Part shown: piece after piece, positions 9,501 to 15,898 of the stretch
Layout: each line of letters begins with the position of its first letter
Position numbering within the stretch: the stretch's first letter is position 1
Assembly (NCBI RefSeq): GCF_900157385.1
Contig: NZ_LT717701.1
Span: forward strand, 2,479,246-2,543,245
Direction of reading: 5' to 3'
Length of the DNA stretch: 64,000 bases
Origin: Mycobacterium terramassiliense
GTDB taxonomy: Bacteria; Actinomycetota; Actinomycetes; Mycobacteriales; Mycobacteriaceae
Made by a program: the position numbers and the translations under genes
The notes under the pieces: generated by a model
Databases searched by the model: none
What the model was told of the DNA's origin: nothing
Seen by the model: the letters and a program-made list of their open reading frames with translations, nothing else

Positions 9501-10872
9501 CGCCAGGCTGATAATGGAGTGCGAGACCATTCGCGAGCTCGCCGCGGCCATCGACGAGGATGCCGAACGGGTCGCGCCCACCGAGGCGAGCGGCCCAATA
9601 CCGCTGTTACCCAACGCCCATTGGCTCTACGAGTACGGCGAGCCGCGCCGGCTCGCGCAGACCGAAGCCATCCGGCTGCCCGACAGCGTCACGCGCGAAC
9701 ACTTGCACGCCGCGCTGGCCGGCACCCTCGACGGCCACGAGGTGCTGCGCACCAGGCTGGATCGGGCCGCCATGACGCTGGTGGACGGCCCGGCCCCCAG
9801 GGCCGTCGCAGACTTCCTCACCGAACTCGACGTCGAGGACCTGCACGCGGCGGTCACGGCGCAGGCGGCCGCCGCCGTCGAGCGACTCGACCCGGAGCGG
9901 GGGGCCCTGCTGGCCGCGGTGTGGCTCCGCCCGCCGAGCGGCGGGAGCGTCCTGCTGCTGGCCGCCCACGTGCTGGCGATGGACCCGGCGTCATGGCGGG
10001 TGGTGCTCGGCGAATTAGACTCTGCGCTAAGGGCTTTGGCCGCCGGCCGCCCTCCCGCGCCGGTGCGCGAGCACACCAGCTACCGGCGCTGGGCCGCGGC
10101 GCTCATCGAGCGCGCCCACCGACTCGACACCGTCGGTTCCTGGCGCGCCCAGCTCCAGGGCGACGATCCCGACATCGGCGCCCGGCGGATCCGGCCGGGC
10201 CGGGACGTGGCCCGCGACCTGGTCGTCCGCACCGCCGTGGTCGACGCCGACGTGAGCTTGCGCCTGCTGAGATCCGCAGCCCCCCTGCCCGATCTGCTCG
10301 TCGCCGCCGCGGCCGCGATGCTGACGGATTGGCGGCGCGGACGGGGCCAGGCCACGCCGCCGCCCCTGCTCGCGCTGGAAACCCACGGCCGCGCCGACGC
10401 GCTGCTGGACGGGCCGGGCGCACGCGCCGTGGACACCGGCGACACGGTCGGGCTGCTCAGCTCGATCTACCCGATGCGGGTCGACCCGACCCGGCCCGTC
10501 TCCGAACAGCTCGCCGAGATCCCCGGTGACGGAATCGACTACGGGCTGCTGCGCTACCTGCGCGCCGACACCGCCGAGCAGCTCGCCGGCTTCCCGGGGC
10601 CGCAGCTGCTGCTGAACTATCTCGGTGCCGCCCACACCGGTGGCGGCACCGCGCTGCGCCTCGAACGCGAGCTACTCGCCGACGTGTCACCGGTGCCCGA
10701 GCCCGACCTCGCGGTGCGCCACGAGCTCACCATCCTCGCCGTCGTGCTCACCGTCGGGGAGCAGCGCATGCTGGCCACGCAATGGCGCGCGCTGCCCGAC
10801 ATCCTCGACGACGCGGATCTGGCCGCGCTGCAACAACTGTGGACAGACAACCTCAGGAAGGTGGCGACATGA
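6502..10872 (+). CDS. mbtF: MbtF, mycobactin nonribosomal peptide synthetase (C-A-PCP-epimerase-like)
   Basis: The terminal mycobactin NRPS, 1456 residues. It begins with a condensation domain (LSPLQRGLF near residue 15; HHLVIDGWS at about 141), then an adenylation domain (TSGTTGAPKG at about 590), a PCP (GLDSIAAL, Ser about 980) and a C-terminal condensation/epimerization-like domain (about 1030-1456). The last domain has epimerase-family landmarks (YGLLRYL at about 1347, NYLG at about 1371), but its HHxxxD motif reads HVLAMD at about 1155, so the second, catalytic histidine is absent. Family knowledge assigns MbtF to incorporation of the C-terminal lysine that cyclizes. It shares GTGA and ATGA overlaps with mbtE and mbtG, so the run behaves as one operon. 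Confidence 0.94.
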   Translation: MTRAEPRPAIEDVMALSPLQRGLFAMTTLTDPGATDPYVIAMAADVAGALDVALLRDCAATMLTRHPNLRASFVHGDLSRPVQVIPSAVEVPWRQVRAAPDEVETLEAEERGRRFDLARGPLIRFLLIELPDRRWHLVIVAHHLVIDGWSLPLFVSELLALYRAGGDSAALPPSPRPYRDYIGWLAGRDQAGSRALWARHLAGLDGPTLLSPALTATPPQAGIPRRTTLRLDRDATTALAEAARARGVTLNALVQLAWAAILSVLTDRSDVTFGVTVSGRPDELSGVETMVGLFINTVPLRVRLDPRTTVGAQCAALQRESAALRDHSYLGHAELRSLAGIGEMFDTLLVYENFPPGAVVGATEFAANGATFRPARLESVSHFPVTIAAHLSAGELTVLVEVLDGALGTMAPDGLGRRLLATVQRLVDNWDRPLREVDVLLAAEHRPTPPLARADPVAVHTRFAEIAASQPDSAALGWADGRLTYGELDALTDRLAAALGRHGVAGETPVAITLPRGPSYVAAMLAILKAGGTIVPLDPAMPQDRVAEILRQTSAAIVLDEKVFTALAETAAPARFRAATVPPDHAAYAVFTSGTTGAPKGVIGTHRALSAYSDDHIERVLRPAAARLGRPLRIAHAWSFTFDAAWQPLAALLDGHAVHIIDDAGRRDAEALVAMIDRFGLDMIDTTPSMFAQLHAAGLLRRVPLAVLALGGEALGRTAWQAIQRECARTAMTAFNCYGPTEATVEAVVAAIDEHARPAIGRPTRTTRAYVMDSWLRPVPDGAAGELYLAGDQLTRGYLGRAAETAARFVADPHGRGGRMYRTGDVVRRMPDGGLEFLGRSDDQLKIRGFRVEPGEIVAALNGHDGVRGAHVTARNHANGPRLTAYVAGGPQPPAVAELRSMLLKRLPRYLVPHHIVVLDELPLTPHGKVDEKALAATGIAADRAVPPETPTEAALAEVFTDVLEIADIDVTAGFLDMGLDSIAALSVVQAARRHGVALRARLIMECETIRELAAAIDEDAERVAPTEASGPIPLLPNAHWLYEYGEPRRLAQTEAIRLPDSVTREHLHAALAGTLDGHEVLRTRLDRAAMTLVDGPAPRAVADFLTELDVEDLHAAVTAQAAAAVERLDPERGALLAAVWLRPPSGGSVLLLAAHVLAMDPASWRVVLGELDSALRALAAGRPPAPVREHTSYRRWAAALIERAHRLDTVGSWRAQLQGDDPDIGARRIRPGRDVARDLVVRTAVVDADVSLRLLRSAAPLPDLLVAAAAAMLTDWRRGRGQATPPPLLALETHGRADALLDGPGARAVDTGDTVGLLSSIYPMRVDPTRPVSEQLAEIPGDGIDYGLLRYLRADTAEQLAGFPGPQLLLNYLGAAHTGGGTALRLERELLADVSPVPEPDLAVRHELTILAVVLTVGEQRMLATQWRALPDILDDADLAALQQLWTDNLRKVAT

Positions 10873-12155
10873 GCACGCTTGCGGTCCTGGGCGCCGGAGC
10901 CAAGGCGGTGGCCGTCGCGGCCAAGGCATCGGTGCTGCGCGACATGGGTGTCCAGGCCCCCGATGTGGTGGCCGTCGAACGCATCGCGGTCGGGGGCAAC
11001 TGGCAGGCCAGCGGCGGCTGGACGGACGGGGCGCACCGGCTGGGCACCAGCCCGGAAAAGGACGTCGGGTTTCCCTACCGCTCGGCGCTGGTGCCGCGCC
11101 GCAACGCCGAACTCGACGAGCGGATGACCCGCTACAGCTGGCAGTCATACCTCATCGCCACCGCGTCGTTCGCCGAATGGATCGACCGCGGCAGGCCGGC
11201 GCCCACCCATCGCCGGTGGAGCCAGTACCTGGGCTGGGTCGCCGATCAGGTCGGCCTGAACGTGGTGCACGGCGAGGTCGAGCGGCTTGCCGTCGACGGC
11301 GACCGCTGGGCGCTGCAGACCCACGAAACCACCGTGCACGCCGAGGCTTTGATGATCACCGGACCCGGCCAGGCGGAGAAGTCGCTGCTGCCCGGCAACC
11401 CGCGGATGCTGTCGATCGCCCAGTTCTGGGACCGCGCCGCGGCCGACGACCGGATCAGCGCCGAGCGGGTGGCGGTGATCGGCGGCGGCGAGACGGCCGC
11501 ATCGATGCTCAACGAGCTGTTCCGGCACCGGGTTTCGACGATCACCGTCATCTCGCCGCAGGTGACGCTGTTTACCCGCGGCGAGGGGTTTTTCGAGAAC
11601 TCGCTGTTCTCCGATCCCACCGACTGGACGGCGCTGACGCTCGACGAACGCCGCGACGCGCTGGCCCGCACCGACCGCGGGGTGTTCTCGGCCAACGTGC
11701 AGGAGGCGCTGCTGTCCGACGACCGGATCCGCCACCTGCGCGGGCGGGTCGCCCACGCGGTGGGCCGCGACGGGCAGATCCGGTTGACCCTGTCCAGCAA
11801 CCGCGGCAGCGAAAACCTGGAGACGGTGCACGGTTTCGATCTGGTCATCGACGGCTCCGGCGCCGACCCGCTGTGGTTCACGTCGCTGTTCAGCCAGGAC
11901 GCGCTCGACCTGCTCGAACTCGGGCTGGGCGGACCGCTCACCGCCGAGGGCCTGCAGGAGGCCATCGGCTACGACCTGGCCGTCACCGATGTCGCCCCAA
12001 AGCTGTTCCTGCCCAACCTGTCCGGGCTCACCCAGGGCCCCGGCTTCCCCAACCTGAGCTGCCTCGGGCTGCTGTCAGACCGGGTGCTGGGCGCCACGGC
12101 AGGTTCTGTCAAACACCAAACTGCGAGGAGAAGCGATGAGCACCAACCCCTTTGA
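10869..12155 (+). CDS. mbtG: MbtG, lysine N6-hydroxylase of mycobactin synthesis
   Basis: A flavin-dependent N-hydroxylating monooxygenase, 428 residues, that makes the hydroxamate of the mycobactin lysines using FAD, NADPH and O2. The N-terminus MSTLAVLGAGAKAVAV carries the FAD dinucleotide fold (GAGAKA), followed by VGGNWQASGGW. A second glycine-rich motif, GGGETAASML, at about residues 205-215 fits NADPH binding. The ATG was chosen because it overlaps the mbtF stop as ATGA; the open frame continues upstream only inside mbtF. The 3' end overlaps mbtH by 20 nt. Confidence 0.94.
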   Translation: MSTLAVLGAGAKAVAVAAKASVLRDMGVQAPDVVAVERIAVGGNWQASGGWTDGAHRLGTSPEKDVGFPYRSALVPRRNAELDERMTRYSWQSYLIATASFAEWIDRGRPAPTHRRWSQYLGWVADQVGLNVVHGEVERLAVDGDRWALQTHETTVHAEALMITGPGQAEKSLLPGNPRMLSIAQFWDRAAADDRISAERVAVIGGGETAASMLNELFRHRVSTITVISPQVTLFTRGEGFFENSLFSDPTDWTALTLDERRDALARTDRGVFSANVQEALLSDDRIRHLRGRVAHAVGRDGQIRLTLSSNRGSENLETVHGFDLVIDGSGADPLWFTSLFSQDALDLLELGLGGPLTAEGLQEAIGYDLAVTDVAPKLFLPNLSGLTQGPGFPNLSCLGLLSDRVLGATAGSVKHQTARRSDEHQPL

Positions 12156-12351
12156 CGACGACGGCGGCGCTTTCTACGTGCTGGTCAACGACGAGGAGCA
12201 GCACAGCCTGTGGCCGGCGATCGCCGAAATCCCGGCCGGCTGGCGCGTGGCGTACGGGGGGGCGAGCCGGTCGGCGTGCCTGGACTACGTCGACGAGAAC
12301 TGGGCCGACATGAGGCCGAAGAGCCTGCGCGAGGCCATGGCGGCCGGCTGA
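12136..12351 (+). CDS. mbtH: MbtH-like NRPS accessory protein
   Basis: A 71-residue protein of the MbtH family. These small proteins bind the N-terminal subdomain of adenylation domains and are often needed for NRPS solubility and activity. Family landmarks visible are NPFDDD near the N-terminus, FYVLVNDEEQHSLWP, IPAGW and the C-terminal SRSACLDYVDENW with DMRPKSLRE. It has the usual family length. It begins inside the 3' end of mbtG (20-nt overlap, with GGAGAAGCG just before the ATG) and closes the visible mbt operon. Confidence 0.96.
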   Translation: MSTNPFDDDGGAFYVLVNDEEQHSLWPAIAEIPAGWRVAYGGASRSACLDYVDENWADMRPKSLREAMAAG

Positions 12352-12448
12352 GCACCCGTCGTGCCCGTACCGTGACCCGCCCGAGACCAAGAACGGCAGG
12401 CGCTGGGGGCACAATCACAACTCATACTCACCAGGGGGAGGACTGAAC

Positions 12449-12913
12449 ATGAGAATGAAATCCTTGGCCACCGGCGCGTTAGCGCTGGCCACAATGGGCA
12501 CGGCCGGCATCGCCGTGGCATCCGCCGCGCCACTACCGCAGGATCCGCCGCCCGCGCCGGGGCTGCCGAGCCCGGACCAGTTGTCGACCCTATGCACCCA
12601 GGCCACCGATCCGGGCGTCTCGTACACGACCAAAACCAACCTGGTCGAGAACGGCATCTCCCCGGACGAGGGCCACGTGGCCGACCACGACCTGAGGAAG
12701 GCCTTCCGGAACGGAAACTTCCCCGAGACGTTCGCCGTGACGAACATCGCGCCGGCCGGGCCGAACATGGCCCAGGCCGATGTCGCCATCTCGGGTCCGA
12801 GGTTCGCCGGGCCGGTCGAGAAACACCTCGTGTTCGTCAACCAGGGCGGCAACTGGATCCTGCAGCACGACGCCGCGATCGCCCTCATCCAGGCCGCGTC
12901 GGCGACGAACTAG
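12449..12913 (+). CDS. cfp2: CFP-2/MTB12-like low-molecular-weight secreted antigen
   Basis: A 154-residue exported protein of the mycobacterial CFP-2 (MTB12) family, found in culture filtrate; its molecular function is not established. A typical signal peptide (basic MRMK, hydrophobic ALALATMGTAGIAVA, cleavage near ASA-A) leads to a mature N-terminus rich in proline (APLPQDPPPAPG). Conserved features are the DQLSTL segment, TKTNLVENGI, FPETFAVTNI and the C-terminal HLVFVNQGGNWIL. A strong ribosome-binding site, GGGGGAGG, precedes the ATG. It lies 97 nt after mbtH, as Rv2376c does relative to mbtH in M. tuberculosis, and is followed by a 16-bp hairpin. Confidence 0.9.
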   Translation: MRMKSLATGALALATMGTAGIAVASAAPLPQDPPPAPGLPSPDQLSTLCTQATDPGVSYTTKTNLVENGISPDEGHVADHDLRKAFRNGNFPETFAVTNIAPAGPNMAQADVAISGPRFAGPVEKHLVFVNQGGNWILQHDAAIALIQAASATN

Positions 12914-12919
12914 CAACCC

Positions 12920-12959
12920 GAGCAGCCTGTGCGCCGCACAGTGGGCGCACAGGCTGCTC
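12920..12959 (+). terminator. Perfect 16-bp hairpin after cfp2
   Basis: Arms 12920-12935 and 12944-12959 are perfectly complementary (16 bp) around an 8-nt loop, seven bases after the cfp2 stop codon. There is no U-tract, which is common for mycobacterial intrinsic terminators, so it could also act as an mRNA 3'-end stabilizer. Confidence 0.6.
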
Positions 12960-13060
12960 ACACGGTGTGGTCGTAACGTCACGGTGCGCAGACGCGAAAC
13001 AACAGTAGAAAGCGGCACACTGGCACCGTCCGTCGACGCGTGCCCACCAAAGGGGGGACC

Positions 13061-13564
13061 ATGAAAACCGTGAAATTCTTCGCCGGCGGCGCGGCAGCGC
13101 TGGCCGTCATCGGGGGAGCGGCCGCCGGCATCACGTCCATCGCGGCGCCGGGCGAGGCGGCCTCGGTGCGGCTGATCGCCGTCGGCGCGCCGTTGCCGCA
13201 GGATCCGCCGCAGGCGGTGAACGTGCCGACGGCCGATCAGTTGACCGGCCTGCTGACCAGCCTCGCCGACCCCAGCGTCCCGTTCGCGAACAAGAGCACT
13301 CTGGTCGAAGGCGGCATAGGCGGGATGGAAGCGCACATCGCCGACAAGAAGCTGCAGAAGGCCGCCAAGAACGGCGACCTGCCGCTGGCGTTCAACGTCA
13401 CCAACGTCCAACCGGCCGCGGCCGGGTCCGCGACGGCCGACGTGGCGGTCTCGGGCCCCAAGCTCACGTCTCCGGTCACCCAGAACGTCACGTTCGTGAA
13501 CCAGGGCGGCTGGGTCCTGTCGCGCGCCTCGGCGATGGAGTTGCTGCAGGCCGCCGGTCAGTGA
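13061..13564 (+). CDS. Second CFP-2/MTB12-like secreted protein
   Basis: A 167-residue paralogue of the preceding CFP-2-like protein. It has a signal peptide (MKTVKFFAGGAAALAVIGGAA...), the same proline-rich mature start (APLPQDPPQA), a DQLTGLLTSLADPSVPF segment, STLVEGGIGG, LPLAFNVTNVQ and the terminal NVTFVNQGGWVLS. The ATG at 13061 was preferred over an upstream GTG in frame (13040) because it is preceded by AAAGGGGGGACC and starts a proper signal sequence. The two genes look like an old tandem duplication. Its 3' end overlaps the convergent sigma factor gene by 7 nt. Confidence 0.85.
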   Translation: MKTVKFFAGGAAALAVIGGAAAGITSIAAPGEAASVRLIAVGAPLPQDPPQAVNVPTADQLTGLLTSLADPSVPFANKSTLVEGGIGGMEAHIADKKLQKAAKNGDLPLAFNVTNVQPAAAGSATADVAVSGPKLTSPVTQNVTFVNQGGWVLSRASAMELLQAAGQ

Positions 13565-14451
13565 TCGGCGCGCACGCCGCGCAGGTCTAGCTTGGCGATC
13601 CGGTCCGGGTCGGCCAGCACATCGATGGCCGCCACCAGCCCGTCGCGCACCACGAATCCCATGATCGCCGTGGGCCGCCCGTCGACGAACACGACCGCGC
13701 CGGCGGCGCCGTTGACAATGGCGGGGCGCACCTCGCGCTCCGGCCCCGCGTAGCCGCGCGCGAGGTTGGCCACCGAGGCCGCGCCCTCGGCGCGGAATCC
13801 CGCGGCGCCCCGGCCGAAGTCGCCCCGCAGCACGACGTCGGGGTGCAGCACCGACACCAGCCGGTCGAAGTCGCCGGCTCGGCCCGCGGCGAAGAAGGCG
13901 TCGACGGCTTCGCGCTGCGCGGCGACGCCCGCGTCGGGGGCCGGCTCGGCCTGCTCGATGCGCCGGCGCGCCCGGCTGGCCAGCTTGCGCGTCGCCTCCG
14001 GGGTCCGCTCGACGATGGGCGCGATCTCGTCGAACGGGACCGCGAACACGTCGTGCAACACGAAGGCCAGCCGCTCGGCGGGCGGCAGCGTGTCCAGCAC
14101 CACGAACAGGGCCAGCCCCACCGCGTCGGCCAGCATCGCCCGGTGTTCGGGATCGAACTCTCCGTCGGCGTCGACGATCGGATCCGGCAGGTGACCGACC
14201 GGCTCCTCCCGCCCGCGTCCGTGCCGGTCGCGCAAGGTGTTCAGGCAGATGCGGGCCACCACCGTGGTCAGCCAGGCGTCGACATTCGCGATGTCCCGGC
14301 CGGCGGCGCTGAGCCGCAGCCACGCCTCCTGCACGGCGTCCTGGGCGTCGTCGATCGAGCCCAGCATGCGATAGGCGATGGCGCCCAGCCGGGGCCGCGC
14401 CGCCTCGAACCGCGCGGCCAGCGCGGCCTCCGGGTGGTGCGGCCTCGTCAC
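13558..14451 (-). CDS. ECF41-type RNA polymerase sigma factor with SnoaL-like C-terminal domain
   Basis: A 297-residue extracytoplasmic-function sigma factor. Region 2 (AYRMLGSIDDAQDAVQEAWLR) and region 4 (LPPAERLAFVLHDVF... EIAPIVERTPEATRKLASRARRR) are clear. Between them lies HLPDPIVD, resembling the ECF41 linker LPEP motif. The extra C-terminal SnoaL-like domain carries FVDGRPTAIMG and ADPDRIAKL, like the DGGGR and NPDKL motifs of ECF41 proteins (M. tuberculosis SigJ type). In this group the C-terminal domain tunes activity and no anti-sigma factor is used. I chose the GTG at 14449-14451 because it overlaps the TGA of a displaced carboxymuconolactone decarboxylase 3' end. That overlap is the fossil of an operon now broken by an insertion (14559-15920). 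Confidence 0.88.
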   Translation of the reverse strand: MTRPHHPEAALAARFEAARPRLGAIAYRMLGSIDDAQDAVQEAWLRLSAAGRDIANVDAWLTTVVARICLNTLRDRHGRGREEPVGHLPDPIVDADGEFDPEHRAMLADAVGLALFVVLDTLPPAERLAFVLHDVFAVPFDEIAPIVERTPEATRKLASRARRRIEQAEPAPDAGVAAQREAVDAFFAAGRAGDFDRLVSVLHPDVVLRGDFGRGAAGFRAEGAASVANLARGYAGPEREVRPAIVNGAAGAVVFVDGRPTAIMGFVVRDGLVAAIDVLADPDRIAKLDLRGVRADH

Positions 14452-14463
14452 GCGCGGCCCCGC

Positions 14464-14558
14464 TCGGGCAGGGCGCACACCCGGTCGCCGGAGAAGCCCG
14501 ACGATCCGATGCCGAGCGCGATGTTGAACCGGGCGCGCATGTTGCCCAGCGTGATGAC
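14464..14558. repeat. 95-bp direct repeat, copy 1 (displaced 3' end of the CMD gene; att-like)
   Basis: Identical to 15921-16015 except for one base (14472 against 15929). Read on the minus strand it encodes VITLGNMRARFNIALG...GDRVCALP, the C-terminus of the carboxymuconolactone decarboxylase-like protein, and then continues as ERGRA followed by a TGA that overlaps the sigma factor GTG. This copy is therefore the original 3' end, cut off from its gene by the insertion. Confidence 0.9.
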
Positions 14559-14692
14559 TCGGCTCACATTAGTTAACCTTTGACCTGGTCGGAAATGGGT
14601 TTAAAGCCAGCAAAGATATGGACATAGTGGGACACAAACCCCCATTTCAAAAGATCGGCCAACGGTCTGAGTGCTGCGCTGATGTTGCGGTC

Positions 14693-14918
14693 ATGGCAAA
14701 GAAAACTCCGACCATAACCACCGCCGGTCGACGTAGCTGGGGCGCGTTGCGGGCCATGCGATCCGGGCGCATCCTAGGCGTCCTGAATTGCCGATGACGG
14801 CATGCGTTACGACTGGCCCCACACTTTCGATGCTCGCATGGACGCCGAGGGATGGCTACAGAACGAACGAAAGCTGATTGCTCAGCGGGGAGCGGTGGCT
14901 CAAGTCCAATTTCGGTAA
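14693..14918 (+). pseudogene. Remnant of a phage-type tyrosine integrase N-terminus
   Basis: The first frame from ATG 14693 reads MAKKTPTITTAGRRSWGALR, then RSGRI, before a stop at 14795-14797. Shifting by one base near 14787-14790 gives ADDGMRYDWPHTFDARMDAEGWL and then NERKLIAQ until a stop at 14916-14918. The pattern RSWG-x-LR, SGR, DG-x-RY, PHTFDAR-x-DAEGWL, ER-x-LI is the arm-type DNA-binding start of actinobacterial phage and island integrases. The catalytic domain (R-H-x-x-R, Y) is missing, so this is a dead fragment. It starts 135 bp from the copy 1 repeat, where an integrase gene would be expected relative to its attachment site. Confidence 0.7.
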
Positions 14919-15184
14919 TTTGGGATTTTCCTGATTTGCCGCGCTGGCTGCGGGTCATGTTTGCTGGATTTGCTCTAATGGGGTGACCAAAACGCAAAAC
15001 GCTGTCGGTCCGCGCTCAAAGCTCGCCCGGCAAGCGGTAATGGGCGGAAGCTGCCGAGATGTGACCCCACCCCTGCCCCGAACTGCGCCAATATCAGGTG
15101 TCGAACTGTCGGCCTATTTCCTGGGCCGTCATTCGGCCCTTATCCCTGTGCGGGCTTTTGAATGCGGGTCGCGCACTGAACCCG

Positions 15185-15694
15185 CTACAATCCATATTGG
15201 TTTAGCAGGCCAGCAACATAAATATACAACAAAAGGAAAGTTATGGCGGCAAGGAACGGCGGGGCGCCAAGTATGACCAAAAGCGGAAAAACTAACTCAG
15301 GATTATTAAAAATAGGGGATATGAGTGGGAACACAAGGTCTTCTATTAATTGCTGAGGCGACGAGGTGGCAATGACGCTGACAACCCCGTTCGCGCCCTG
15401 CAACAACGAGGCCAAGGTGGCCTCGACGTCGGCATAGGAGAACGCACCGGCAGTCAAGTGCTGCACAAACTGCTCCTGAAACGCCGCCGCCTGACCGGCC
15501 AGCCCCTGATAGTTCGCAGCGTGCTGGGAGAACAGCTGCGCGACACTGGCTGACACCTCATCGGCGGCGGCGGGTATCACCGCGACGGTCGGGGCGGCCG
15601 CCACCATGTGGGCCGCGTTGACGTTCGCGCCGGCGGCTGCTAAATCCGTTGCCGCCGAGGTCATCAGCTCTGGCGTTGCGATCACATACGACAT
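15185..15694 (-). CDS. PE family protein with hydrophobic C-terminus
   Basis: A 169-residue PE protein. The N-terminal PE domain starts MSYVIATPELM with Pro8-Glu9 and runs as two helices to about residue 95. The remainder ends in a very hydrophobic stretch (FPLLVILGAPPFLAAITFLL, then LYIYVAGLL) that could span a membrane. There is no PGRS repeat and no PPE partner gene nearby. The ATG at 15694 has a strong AGGAGG site six bases upstream. PE proteins are usually secreted through ESX-5 as PE-PPE pairs, so an orphan PE on an island is unusual. It reads in the same direction as the interrupted CMD-sigma operon, and paired 16-bp elements lie about 100-130 bp upstream of its start. Confidence 0.85.
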   Translation of the reverse strand: MSYVIATPELMTSAATDLAAAGANVNAAHMVAAAPTVAVIPAAADEVSASVAQLFSQHAANYQGLAGQAAAFQEQFVQHLTAGAFSYADVEATLASLLQGANGVVSVIATSSPQQLIEDLVFPLISPIFNNPELVFPLLVILGAPPFLAAITFLLLYIYVAGLLNQYGL

Positions 15695-15788
15695 CCCGGA
15701 CCTCCTGCTAGCTAGCCCCTGGTTGTCACGAGCCCGGCGGTCCTCCACCCGTCAGAGCAGGATGGCTTATTTTATGGCGGGGGCGTTA

Positions 15789-15826
15789 AGTAACCGACTA
15801 CTGCACATCGAGTAACCGGTTACTGC
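15789..15826. promoter_or_regulatory. Two 16-bp operator-like elements, 22 bp apart, upstream of the PE gene
   Basis: AGTAACCGACTACTGC (15789-15804) recurs as AGTAACCGGTTACTGC (15811-15826), with two mismatches and a 22-bp start-to-start spacing. The second contains the perfect palindrome AGTAACCGGTTACT. Spacing of about two helical turns and the dyad suggest a repressor operator such as a TetR-type site. No candidate regulator gene is adjacent. Confidence 0.4.
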
Positions 15827-15898
15827 GGGGAGGCTCGCGGTCAGACGGGCCGCGTCGAAACAAACCCTCCGCTACCCGTCGGCAGTCATGCGCGACCG

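Noticed and set aside
14647..14997. 116-codon minus-strand frame inside the island
   Set aside because: It runs antisense to the integrase remnant, has no ribosome-binding site and no recognizable fold.
14983..15276. 97-codon plus-strand frame inside the island
   Set aside because: No domain, overlaps the end of the PE gene on the other strand, and composition is not gene-like.
15811..15824. KstR binding site
   Set aside because: The core AACnnGTT is present but the outer T and A of the KstR pattern are not; kept only as a generic dyad.
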